DNA from: Clostridium sp. CAG:590
GTDB lineage: Bacteria; Bacillota; Clostridia; Lachnospirales; Lachnospiraceae
Reading direction: 5' to 3'
DNA: 23,104 bases
Assembly: GCA_000431135.1 (NCBI GenBank)
Contig: HF987832.1
Coordinates: forward strand, 1-23,104
Position 1 is the first letter of the stretch. The number at the start of each line of letters is the position of its first letter. The notes under the pieces are model-generated. The model had not been told where the DNA came from and searched no databases. It was given only the letters and a program-made list of their open reading frames with translations. Of the stretch, positions 16,050-23,104 are shown piece by piece. The position numbers and the translations under genes were made by a program.

Positions 16050-17819
16050 ATGGTTAATTTCAAAGAGAATGAAGAATTGAAGACATTGAATCATTCCTGC
16101 GCTCATTTGATGGCACAGGCAATCAAGCACCTGTATCCGCAGGCAAAGTTCTGGGTAGGTCCGGTTGTTGCGGAAGGATTCTATTATGATGTAGATTTCG
16201 GCGATGAGACGGTGAATGATGAGACGATTGCAGCTATTGAGAAAGAAATGAAGAAGGTTGCCAAGTCCGGTAAGAGAATCGTTCGTAAGGAGATTACCAA
16301 GGAAGAAGCATTGGAGATGTTCAAGGATGACGAGTATAAGTTGGATTTGATCAATGGTTTAGAGGATGGTACGATTACCTGTTATGAGCAGGGTGATTTT
16401 ACAGATCTTTGCAGAGGACCTCATGTTGACAATGTTAAATTATGCCGTAACTTTAAGTTGATCCGTCATTCCGGTGCATACTGGAAGGGTGACAGCAAGA
16501 ATAAAGTGTTGCAGAGAATATATGGTGTATGCTTCCCAACAAAGGAAGAGTTAGAGGATCATTTGAGATTATTAGAGGAAGCAAAGGAAAGAGATCACAG
16601 AAAGATCGGTAAGGACATGGGATTATTCATGGTAGACGATCTAGTTGGACGTGGACTTCCGATGTTCCTTCCAAAGGGATATACCATCTGGCAGGAGTTA
16701 GAGAATTATATCAAAGCAAAGGAAAGAAAGCTTGGTTATCTTCATGTTATGACACCATGTGTTGGTACGGTGAATCTGTATAAGACTTCCGGTCACTGGG
16801 ATCATTACAAGGATAATATGTTCCCTGCTATGGAGATGGAGGGAGAATCTTTTGTATTACGTCCAATGAACTGTCCACATCATATGATGATCTATGCAAA
16901 CCGGATGCATTCTTATAAAGATCTGCCAATCCGGATTGGCGAGATTGCACATGACTTCCGTTTTGAGGCAAGTGGTACGCTGAAGGGTATCGAGAGAGGA
17001 CGGCATTTCTGCCAGAATGATGCACATATCTTTGTGACACCGGAGCAGATTGAGGAAGAGTTTACAAACGTTGTGAATCTGATCTTTGACACATACAAAG
17101 ATTTCGGCATTACCGATTACCGCTGTGTATTGTCATTAAGAGATCCTGCAAACAAAGAGAAATATCATGATGATGATGAGATGTGGAATACAGCAGAGGA
17201 TGCTTTGCGTAAGGTTATGAATGATATCGGTATTGAATATACAGAAGAGATCGGCGAGGCTGCTTTCTATGGTCCAAAGCTTGATGTTAATGTAAAGCCT
17301 GCTGTTGGTAATGAGTATACGTTATCTACCTGTCAGTTGGACTTCTGCTTACCTGCTAAGTTCCAGTTATCTTATGTAGACAGTGATGGTGAGAAGAAGA
17401 CGCCGGTTGTTCTTCACAGAGCAATTCTTGGTTCTTTGGATCGTTTCATGGCATATATCTTAGAAGAGACGAAGGGTAATCTGCCAACATGGTTAGCTCC
17501 GGTTCAGGTTAAGGTAATGCCGGTTAAGACCGATAACGAAGAACTGATGGCTTATGCACATGAAGTATGTGATCTGTTAGATGACAGTAATGTCCGGGTA
17601 GAGTTGGATGACCGTGCAGAGAAGTTAGGTTATCGTATGCGTGAGGGACAGATGCAGAAAGTTCCGTATCTGCTTGTATTAGGATTCAATGAGCAGGAGG
17701 GCAGAACCGTATCGTTCCGTCTTCACGGACATGCAGAGACAACCGTACTTCCATTAGATGAGTTTGTTGATAAGATTAAGGAAGAAATCAAGAATAAGTC
17801 TATCAATAAAATGAACTAA
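16050..17819 (+). CDS. thrS: Threonyl-tRNA synthetase lacking the TGS domain
   Basis: ThrRS charges tRNA-Thr and hydrolyses Ser-tRNA-Thr. The 589-aa product starts almost directly at the editing (SAD) domain: H15-x3-H19 and the DLCRGPH motif (about residues 118-124). The class II catalytic core follows (LRPMNCPHHMMIY, RFEASGTLKGIERGR), with zinc ligands Cys in MNCPHH, His in NDAHIF and His in VVLHRAILG. A C-terminal anticodon-binding domain ends the protein (about 480-585). The usual ~60-residue N-terminal TGS domain is missing, compared with ~640 aa for standard ThrRS. No open frame for it exists upstream, where the T-box lies. AAGGAG is 7 nt before the ATG. Both the aminoacylation and editing residues are present. 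Confidence 0.96.
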   Translation: MVNFKENEELKTLNHSCAHLMAQAIKHLYPQAKFWVGPVVAEGFYYDVDFGDETVNDETIAAIEKEMKKVAKSGKRIVRKEITKEEALEMFKDDEYKLDLINGLEDGTITCYEQGDFTDLCRGPHVDNVKLCRNFKLIRHSGAYWKGDSKNKVLQRIYGVCFPTKEELEDHLRLLEEAKERDHRKIGKDMGLFMVDDLVGRGLPMFLPKGYTIWQELENYIKAKERKLGYLHVMTPCVGTVNLYKTSGHWDHYKDNMFPAMEMEGESFVLRPMNCPHHMMIYANRMHSYKDLPIRIGEIAHDFRFEASGTLKGIERGRHFCQNDAHIFVTPEQIEEEFTNVVNLIFDTYKDFGITDYRCVLSLRDPANKEKYHDDDEMWNTAEDALRKVMNDIGIEYTEEIGEAAFYGPKLDVNVKPAVGNEYTLSTCQLDFCLPAKFQLSYVDSDGEKKTPVVLHRAILGSLDRFMAYILEETKGNLPTWLAPVQVKVMPVKTDNEELMAYAHEVCDLLDDSNVRVELDDRAEKLGYRMREGQMQKVPYLLVLGFNEQEGRTVSFRLHGHAETTVLPLDEFVDKIKEEIKNKSINKMN

Positions 17820-17893
17820 GATGGATCAATTTTTATGCTTCATATATTAGGTAGAGAATTGCCTGAAGATGTGTGAGGTATAATAGGACAGTA

Positions 17894-17926
17894 GAAAAAG
17901 CATATCACATTTGTGGTGTGTTTTTT
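17894..17926 (+). terminator. Rho-independent terminator after thrS
   Basis: The arm CATATCACA pairs with TGTGGTGTG (9 bp, two G-U pairs). It is flanked by A5 (17895-17899) and T6 (17921-17926). Confidence 0.75.
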
Positions 17927-18009
17927 CTTGTAGTTTTGTAATTATATGAGACTGGAAGTTACACACTGCTACGATGAAGGTGCGTGTGCACTTTGGAAAA
18001 GGATGAGAC

Positions 18010-18753
18010 ATGAAAGAAAGAAGATTTGAGATTACATCATTTATGTTACATATCATTGCAATGGGACTCATGCTATGTGATCATATGTGGGCAACAATTT
18101 TCCCGAATGATGATTGGCTGACATGTATCGGTCGAGTGGCATTCCCGATTTTTGCCTTTATGATTGCAGAAGGATTCCGTAAGACACATGACAGAAGAAA
18201 ATATGTGCTTCGTGTCGTTATTTTTGCTCTTATTGCAGAGGTTCCATTTGATCTGATGTATGGAAGTACGCCTTTTTATCCATATCACCAGAATGTGTTA
18301 TGGACCTTTTTGATTGCGTTGCTCTGTATGTCGGGAATAGAAGCTGTTAAGAAAAAAGAGAATATCGTACTGACTGTTTTTGTTGCTGCGGTTATTACTC
18401 TGTGTGGTTTTGTGATAGGTTCTATTACAATGGTGGATTATTATGGAGCAGGTGTACTTACTGTTTTGCTTTTCTATTTTACCAATAGAAGAAAAGCAAC
18501 GGATTATATAATACAATTGATCGGTATGTATTTTTTGAATGTAAAGATGTTAGGAGGGTACTATTTTACGATCACTGTGCTTGGACATGAGTTTGAAATT
18601 GTACAACAGGGACTGGCATTATTTGCATTAATTCCAATCTGGTTGTATCACGAAAAACAGGGGTATCACAGTAAATGGTTCCAATATGTCTGCTATCTGT
18701 TTTATCCGGTACATATGTTGGTGATCTATGTGGTGTGGCAGTTGATTGGATGA
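18010..18753 (+). CDS. TraX family membrane acetyltransferase-like protein
   Basis: This 247-aa integral membrane protein belongs to the TraX family, named for the F-plasmid pilin N-acetyltransferase but widespread on Firmicute chromosomes in unknown roles. It has about seven hydrophobic stretches. The family N-terminus is clear (LHIIAMGLMLCDHMWA, IGRVAFPIFAFMIAEGF), with further segments EVPFDLMYG and YYGAGVL, and ends YLFYPVHMLVIYVVWQLIG. GGATGAGAC precedes the ATG. It sits after the thrS terminator. No pilin or conjugation genes are nearby, so pilin acetylation is unlikely. The MATE gene follows within 16 bases or fewer, suggesting an operon. Confidence 0.92.
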   Translation: MKERRFEITSFMLHIIAMGLMLCDHMWATIFPNDDWLTCIGRVAFPIFAFMIAEGFRKTHDRRKYVLRVVIFALIAEVPFDLMYGSTPFYPYHQNVLWTFLIALLCMSGIEAVKKKENIVLTVFVAAVITLCGFVIGSITMVDYYGAGVLTVLLFYFTNRRKATDYIIQLIGMYFLNVKMLGGYYFTITVLGHEFEIVQQGLALFALIPIWLYHEKQGYHSKWFQYVCYLFYPVHMLVIYVVWQLIG

Positions 18754-18768
18754 GAGTTTGTGGGTGAC

Positions 18769-20118
18769 ATGAAGAAAAGTAAGAATACAATTGACATGAC
18801 GCATGGAACGTTATGGAATAAGATATTATTATTTGCATTACCACTTGCTGCGAGCAGTATCTTACAGCAACTGTTTAATTCAGTGGATACAGCGGTGGTG
18901 GGAAGGTTCGCAAGCAGCCGGGCATTGGCAGCGGTTGGTAGTACAAGTTCGTTTATTTCATTGATGATCAACTTGTTTATTGGTATTTCATTAGGATCGA
19001 ATGTTGTGATCGCACATTATATCGGACAGAAAGTGGAGAAGAATATACAGGCAGCGATCCATACGGCTATTACGGTAGCACTGATCGGTGGATGCTTTGT
19101 TATGATATTAGGTCAGTTTATCGGAAGACCGGTATTGATATTAATGGGAACTCCGGAGGATGTGATTGACCTTGCGGTACAATATCTTCGTATCTATTTC
19201 TTGGGAATGCCATTTATTTTATTGTATGATTTTGGTTCGTCAATCCTTAGAAGTACCGGAGATAGCAGAAGACCGTTATATAGTCTGATCGTGGCAGGTA
19301 TTCTGAATACGGTACTGAATCTGATCTTGGTGATTGTGTTTCGGATGGGAGTGGCAGGAGTTGCGATTGCCACAGTGGTATCGAATATTGTAAGCTCGGG
19401 GATTGTCATGTGGATACTGATGCATGAGCCGGAGCCGGTTCGTTTTACACCACGGAAATTGATGATAAATGGGAAAGAGCTGTGGAAGATTCTTTCTATC
19501 GGGGTTCCTGCCGGATTGCAGGGAATGGTATTTTCACTTGCCAATGTTTGTATCCAGAGTACGATCAACAGTTTTGGTTCGGATGCGGTAGCAGGATCGG
19601 CAGCAGCGCTGAATTATGAGTTCTTTGCCTATTTTATTGTGAATGCATTTGCGCAGACAACGGTTACCTTTACCAGTCAGAATTACGGAGCAGGAGAGTA
19701 CGACCGGTGCCGTAAGATCTTCCGGATCAATATGACATTTTCTATGGTGTTTTGTGGGCTGTTATCGGCTGTGTTCGTGCTTGGAAGATCGTTCTTCTTA
19801 GGATTATATACAACGGACGCTTCTGTGTTGGGATATGCCACAACAAGACTTGTGATCGCAACTACGTTAGAACTGTTGACTTCTACATATGAGATCAGTG
19901 GTGGTGCCATGCGTGGATTGGGACATTCCCTGCAACCGGCATTAATTACGGTGTTCGGTTCCTGTGTGCTGAGACTGATCTGGATCTCGACTGCCTGTGT
20001 TGCTGTACATGAATTCTGGGTGTTGATTATCATTTATCCAATCTCCTGGGTGGTGACGGGAATTATTATGATCGTAAGTTATCTGCGGTTAAGAAAGAAG
20101 ATGTTGATTAAAAACTGA
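18769..20118 (+). CDS. MATE family efflux transporter
   Basis: This 449-aa multidrug and toxin extrusion transporter has about 12 predicted TM helices in two homologous six-helix halves. Family signatures include PLAASSILQQLFNSVDTAVV near the N-terminus and ALAAVGSTSSFISLMIN. Later come LRSTGDSRRPLY and, in the second half, QNYGAGEYDR. It exports cationic compounds using Na+ or H+, but the substrate is unknown. The frame starts at GTG 18760. I give ATG 18769 because the family N-terminus (MKKSKNTIDMTHG) begins there, though the Shine-Dalgarno (GGTGA or GAGAG) is poor for both, so the choice is open. It is read just after traX-like. A terminator follows the stop by 11 bases. Confidence 0.94.
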   Translation: MKKSKNTIDMTHGTLWNKILLFALPLAASSILQQLFNSVDTAVVGRFASSRALAAVGSTSSFISLMINLFIGISLGSNVVIAHYIGQKVEKNIQAAIHTAITVALIGGCFVMILGQFIGRPVLILMGTPEDVIDLAVQYLRIYFLGMPFILLYDFGSSILRSTGDSRRPLYSLIVAGILNTVLNLILVIVFRMGVAGVAIATVVSNIVSSGIVMWILMHEPEPVRFTPRKLMINGKELWKILSIGVPAGLQGMVFSLANVCIQSTINSFGSDAVAGSAAALNYEFFAYFIVNAFAQTTVTFTSQNYGAGEYDRCRKIFRINMTFSMVFCGLLSAVFVLGRSFFLGLYTTDASVLGYATTRLVIATTLELLTSTYEISGGAMRGLGHSLQPALITVFGSCVLRLIWISTACVAVHEFWVLIIIYPISWVVTGIIMIVSYLRLRKKMLIKN

Positions 20119-20129
20119 TATGAAATTAG

Positions 20130-20159
20130 GGAAGAATCTGTCAGGTTCTTCCTTTTTTT
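20130..20159 (+). terminator. Rho-independent terminator after the MATE gene
   Basis: GGAAGAA (20130-20136) pairs with TTCTTCC (20146-20152), with one extra C-G pair inside. T7 (20153-20159) follows. Confidence 0.85.
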
Positions 20160-20295
20160 GTATTTATGGGAGATAGAGTAATATTTGCTTATTAAGATTT
20201 TACAATGTTTTTACATGATGATGATTGCATGAAATATAGGATTTTTTACACTGTAGATGATACAAATATATCATGTAAAGAAGGGAATGCACTCT

Positions 20296-20445
20296 ATGAA
20301 AAAAATTTTATGTATTGGACACGAATATTCTGCTTCAAAGTTCAAATCCGAAATGTGCACAGATCACATTTACGGAAAGAGAATCGGTACGAAGTGTACT
20401 GGCAACAGAAGCATTGGTACGATTGAATTAGAAAACAGGAGATGA
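20296..20445 (+). CDS. Small basic Cys-containing protein of unknown function (49 aa)
   Basis: A 49-aa frame begins MKKILCIGHEYSASKFKSEM. It contains three cysteines and many lysines and arginines, ends IGTIELENRR, and has no membrane segment. GAAGGGA lies about 10 nt upstream. Its TGA (20443-20445) overlaps the next gene's ATG in an ATGA arrangement, which argues for translational coupling and therefore for a translated ORF. I do not recognise it. It could also be a leader peptide or a decayed remnant. The frame extends back to 20257, but those codons precede the better Shine-Dalgarno. Confidence 0.45.
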   Translation: MKKILCIGHEYSASKFKSEMCTDHIYGKRIGTKCTGNRSIGTIELENRR

Positions 20446-21110
20446 ATTTTTTGACATTTGATGAGATAAAGAAGAATGAAGAAGTGAATGCATTTATTGA
20501 AAAGGGAAATTATAACTTAGGACTTTTGGGTTATACAGAACATTCACAGGCACATTGTATGATCGTGGCACAGACAGCTGCCATGATTCTTGATAAGTTT
20601 GGATATTCCAAGCATGATATGGAATTAGCCAGAGTTGCAGGATATATGCATGATATTGGAAATGCGATTAACCGGATACATCATGCGGAATATGGTGGGT
20701 TACTTGCCAATGAGATATTAAAGGAAACCGACTTAAATGTAAAAGACAGAATCACTATTGTATCCGCCATATCAAATCATGATGAATCGACAGGTGGAGC
20801 GGTCGATCCTGTATCAGCAGCACTTATTATTGCGGATAAGACGGATGTAAGACGGGACAGGGTGAGGGACGAAAAAGGAAAGGCAGCATTTGATATTCAT
20901 GACAGGGTGAATTATGCGGTAAAGGCCCATAAGTTAAAGATTAATGTGGATAAGAAGACGATATCGCTTAATCTTCAGATTGATCCTAAGATATGCTCTA
21001 TGTATGAATATTTTGAGATTTTTCTTGATCGGATGATGATGTGCAGAGGGGTAGCGGATATGCTTGGCGCGACCTTTAAGCTGATGGCAAATGGGTCGAA
21101 GGTACTTTAG
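20442..21110 (+). CDS. HD-domain metal-dependent phosphohydrolase
   Basis: The product is about 222 aa. The HD domain spans about residues 30-140 with its metal ligands visible: His in YTEHSQAH, the HD pair in YMHDIGN, a further His in SNHDES and an Asp in IIADKTDV. Such proteins hydrolyse phosphate esters, often of nucleotides, and the exact substrate is unknown. The start is ambiguous. The ATG at 20442 directly abuts AGGAG (20437-20441), leaving no normal spacing, whereas a TTG at 20451 would be 9 nt away and gives MTFDEIKKNEE, a usual family beginning. I list the ATG as outer limit. It overlaps the 49-aa ORF. Confidence 0.9.
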   Translation: MNFLTFDEIKKNEEVNAFIEKGNYNLGLLGYTEHSQAHCMIVAQTAAMILDKFGYSKHDMELARVAGYMHDIGNAINRIHHAEYGGLLANEILKETDLNVKDRITIVSAISNHDESTGGAVDPVSAALIIADKTDVRRDRVRDEKGKAAFDIHDRVNYAVKAHKLKINVDKKTISLNLQIDPKICSMYEYFEIFLDRMMMCRGVADMLGATFKLMANGSKVL

Positions 21111-21166
21111 GGGATAATAATTACATGGACAAAAAGAAATAATACACTTAAAACCACTTAAAAAAA

Positions 21167-21195
21167 CAATTGTAAAAATTTACGATTGATTTTTT
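21167..21195 (+). terminator. Possible AT-rich terminator after the HD gene
   Basis: CAATTGTAA (21167-21175) pairs with TTACGATTG (21180-21188) with one G-U pair and a 4-nt loop. T6 (21190-21195) follows one base later. The stem is weak (low GC). Confidence 0.45.
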
Positions 21196-21249
21196 GCGCG
21201 TTTATGCATATACGAATACTTTTTTGAATTAATTTTATATAAGATTACA

Positions 21250-21281
21250 GGTTGACACTTGCTGTCAACCTTGGATAAAAT
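21250..21281 (+). promoter_or_regulatory. XRE gene promoter with overlapping palindromic operator
   Basis: -35 TTGACA (21252-21257, consensus), 18-bp spacer, -10 TAAAAT (21276-21281). The perfect palindrome GGTTGACA / TGTCAACC (21250-21257 and 21263-21270, 5-nt centre) covers the -35 and half the spacer. It lies 67 bp before the XRE start, where an autorepressor would bind. Confidence 0.65.
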
Positions 21282-21336
21282 TCATATTGTTGAAAGTGCT
21301 TATCAATAAATTACAGATCGGGAAGGATACAATAAT

Positions 21337-22056
21337 ATGAATGGATTAAAATTTATGCGAACCAGATGTAACATATCATTAAGTGAATTAGCAGATGTAT
21401 TAGGAATAAGCCGTCAGCAAGTCAGTGCTTGGGAAAATGGAATAAAACCAATTTCTGAAAAAAGATTAAGTCAATTATCAGAGTATTTTGGTATTGATGA
21501 AAAGTTCTTTTTAGAAATATCAGAGGATGATAGTGCATTTCTTCTTTCAAAAGGATTATACCTAAGACAGGATTGCAATAAAGAGGCATATTGTTTCATA
21601 AAGCAGGGCGAGGTGGAAGAAGATGCTAAATATAGACCGTTTTCATATCCTGATTTTGAGGAGTCTTTAGATGAGCAAATGATCAAGGCAAAGAAAAGGA
21701 AACAAGAGTCGCTTCAAAAGATAGAAGAAGCGATTGGATATTTTGGAATACCTACAAAGATTATTGATGAAGTGTGTTCAATAAACCGAGGATGTATGGT
21801 ATATGACGCCGTAACAGAATATCTTAGAAAAATGTCAAATGAAACGATAGCAATGCGGATGATATATTTTGATATGCTTAAAAATGTACTTAATTCTTTG
21901 TTAATAGCAAATGGATTAATGACAAAAGAGGAACTTGAAGAAGAATTTGAACCTGTAAAAGGAAATAAACTGTATGATGATAGTGATTGGGTTTGTGAAC
22001 TTGCCCAATTGTTTAAAGGTAAGTATGAAGAAAAAAGAAAATTAGTTGAAAAATAG
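21337..22056 (+). CDS. XRE-family helix-turn-helix regulator
   Basis: This 239-aa protein has an N-terminal XRE-type HTH (about residues 5-55: ISLSELADVLGISRQQVSAW, then EKRLSQLSEYFGI). About 180 residues follow that I do not recognise. They are rich in Lys, Glu and aromatics, with no membrane segments. GGAAGGA lies about 9 nt before the ATG. The codon use is more AT-rich than in the housekeeping genes, suggesting acquisition. A palindrome over its promoter suggests autorepression. It lies 120 bp upstream of the Fic gene in the same direction, so it may act as its regulator or antitoxin. The large C-terminal region may sense something, but this is inference. Confidence 0.85.
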   Translation: MNGLKFMRTRCNISLSELADVLGISRQQVSAWENGIKPISEKRLSQLSEYFGIDEKFFLEISEDDSAFLLSKGLYLRQDCNKEAYCFIKQGEVEEDAKYRPFSYPDFEESLDEQMIKAKKRKQESLQKIEEAIGYFGIPTKIIDEVCSINRGCMVYDAVTEYLRKMSNETIAMRMIYFDMLKNVLNSLLIANGLMTKEELEEEFEPVKGNKLYDDSDWVCELAQLFKGKYEEKRKLVEK

Positions 22057-22176
22057 TTCGGTGTGATTACAATCCATATCGTATAAATGATTAGATTTAT
22101 TACCGATATTATGATATATTTATAATGATAGATTTGTGGCTGAAAAAGTATTCGCATGAAGAATGTGAGGTAAGTT

Positions 22177-23025
22177 ATGCTTGAGAATAAATTGGGTATT
22201 ACAGATTCGACGGAATTAGCGAGAACAGAGGAGAAAATAAGTAAGCAAAAAGCACTTGAAATGCTTGAGGGTGTTTTTTTTGAAATGTTAGAACCGGGCA
22301 CTTATAAAAGCCTTGCGATGATTCATCAATATCTTTTTGGTGAGATTTATGATTTTGCCGGTAAACTGCGCAAGGTCAATATTTCAAAAGGTAATTTTCG
22401 ATTTGTTCCGCTGATGTATTTGGAAGCGGCACTGGATAGCATAGATAAAATGCCGCAATCAACCTTTGATGAAATTGTCGAAAAATATGTGGAAATGAAT
22501 GTGGCTCATCCGTTTCGAGAAGGAAATGGGAGAAGCGCGAGGATATGGCTTGATCTTATACTGAAAAAGGAGATTGGCTATGTGATTGATTGGAGTAAGG
22601 TAGATAAAGAGGATTATTTGCTTGCTATGGAAAGAAGTCCTATTAAAGATACCGAAATTAAATTTCTTCTGAAAAATGCCCTTACGGACAACATAAATGA
22701 TCGAGAAATCTATATGAAGGGAGATTGTGGCTATATGAATTACTTTATTGAAGGAATACAAGGTTCTGGAAAGACCACCATGCTTGAAAAAATGACTCAG
22801 GACAATCCTAAACTTAAAGCGTATAGAGAAGGCGACTTTTCGCCAGTTGAACTGGCGTGGTGTGCATATGTTTCGCATTCGCAATATGAAATAATAATAA
22901 AGAAATATGCCAATCTTGCAGGAGAAATAAAAAAGAATACGGTGAAGGAAGGTGAAATGTATATTATTACATATACACGAATCATCACAGATATTCCTGA
23001 CTTCCATAAAGAACTGGAGCAGTAG
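22177..23025 (+). CDS. Fic-domain protein fused in frame to a truncated P-loop protein
   Basis: Residues about 1-182 form a Fic enzyme with the active-site motif HPFREGNGRS (His111) and the usual family run KGNFRF, VEKYVEMNV, RSPIKDTEIK. Fic enzymes transfer AMP or other groups to target proteins. After DREIYMKG (about 175-182) the expected short Fic ending (aromatic YYYEGY-like, from memory) is absent. Instead the frame continues into MNYFIEGIQGSGKTTML (Met187), with Walker A G193-x4-G198-K199-T200. It then runs about 96 residues into a P-loop fold of unknown function, ending at TAG 23023 in DFHKELEQ. GGGAG 11 nt before Met187 (ATG 22735) looks like the relic of a separate start. No clear (S/T)xxxE(G/N) inhibitory motif is visible. 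TGAGGT lies 5 nt before the ATG at 22177. Confidence 0.82.
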   Translation: MLENKLGITDSTELARTEEKISKQKALEMLEGVFFEMLEPGTYKSLAMIHQYLFGEIYDFAGKLRKVNISKGNFRFVPLMYLEAALDSIDKMPQSTFDEIVEKYVEMNVAHPFREGNGRSARIWLDLILKKEIGYVIDWSKVDKEDYLLAMERSPIKDTEIKFLLKNALTDNINDREIYMKGDCGYMNYFIEGIQGSGKTTMLEKMTQDNPKLKAYREGDFSPVELAWCAYVSHSQYEIIIKKYANLAGEIKKNTVKEGEMYIITYTRIITDIPDFHKELEQ

Positions 23026-23030
23026 CCATT

Positions 23031-23104
23031 TATCTGGTGACAAATACGTTCAATATCACGATGGCGGTCTTTGATGTTGGCCAGCATGTGGTCAACAATG
23101 CCGC
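23031..23104 (-). other. Partial minus-strand reading frame at the window end
   Basis: From the window edge one minus-strand frame reads GIVDHMLANIKDRHRDIERI and on through CHQINGYC before meeting the P-loop gene end. Its base composition is clearly more GC-rich than the preceding 2 kb. The frame stays open beyond the junction only by running in the shadow of the Fic gene. I do not recognise the protein. It may be the C-terminus of a mobile-element gene that cut the P-loop gene short, extending outside the window. Confidence 0.3.

Noticed and set aside
17859..17884. TTGCCT and TATAAT as a promoter for the TraX gene
   Set aside because: The spacer is only 14 bp and the pair lies upstream of the thrS terminator.
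18010..18753. TraX as evidence of a conjugative element
   Set aside because: TraX homologues are common on Firmicute chromosomes and no transfer genes are nearby.
20205..20426. 73-codon frame overlapping the 49-aa ORF
   Set aside because: It has no ribosome binding site and an unlikely residue mix; the overlapping 49-aa frame has better start and stop context.
1..23104. CRISPR array or tRNA/rRNA genes
   Set aside because: No regularly spaced direct repeats and no tRNA-like or rRNA sequence were seen by eye on either strand.

Overview
The window looks like chromosome from a low-to-mid GC Gram-positive anaerobe of the class Clostridia, most likely Lachnospiraceae. This is inferred from strong AGGAGG-type ribosome binding sites, a T-box-controlled threonyl-tRNA synthetase, a QueH-type epoxyqueuosine reductase, a FabV-type enoyl reductase, a TIGR01212 radical SAM protein and general protein similarity. 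No rRNA, tRNA, CRISPR array or complete insertion sequence is visible.

Layout. Positions 1-1010 carry two minus-strand units: a CmpB-like membrane protein and a 77-aa protein of unknown function with its own promoter and terminator. Then come queH (tRNA queuosine) and carA-carB (carbamoyl phosphate for pyrimidines and arginine), the latter with a good promoter and a leader containing a small hairpin and a T10 run, closed by a strong terminator. fabV follows. Positions 7493-8363 look empty but hold a 354-bp imperfect palindrome, a 16-bp-stem terminator and a previously unlisted 46-aa membrane-peptide gene. Next, a TetR-family regulator and a dCache chemoreceptor are divergently transcribed from promoters that share one palindromic -35 hexamer.

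Positions 11314-15698 hold a radical SAM protein, a short KdpD-like/KdpE-like two-component pair without kdpFABC beside it, a heavy-metal-associated (HMA) domain protein behind a promoter that contains a 25-bp metal-regulator-like palindrome, and a single polypeptide joining a HAD-like domain to a gamma-carbonic-anhydrase-like domain. A threonine T-box then leads into thrS, whose product lacks the N-terminal TGS domain. After its terminator come a TraX-like acyltransferase and a MATE transporter in one operon, then a 49-aa ORF overlapping an HD-domain phosphohydrolase.

From about 21110 to the end the sequence is more AT-rich and looks acquired: an XRE regulator with a palindrome over its promoter, then a Fic enzyme fused in frame to the start of a P-loop protein. 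The final ~75 bases have a different composition and probably belong to another element running off the window. The best candidates for something new are the long palindrome next to the small membrane-peptide unit, and the XRE/Fic-P-loop locus.
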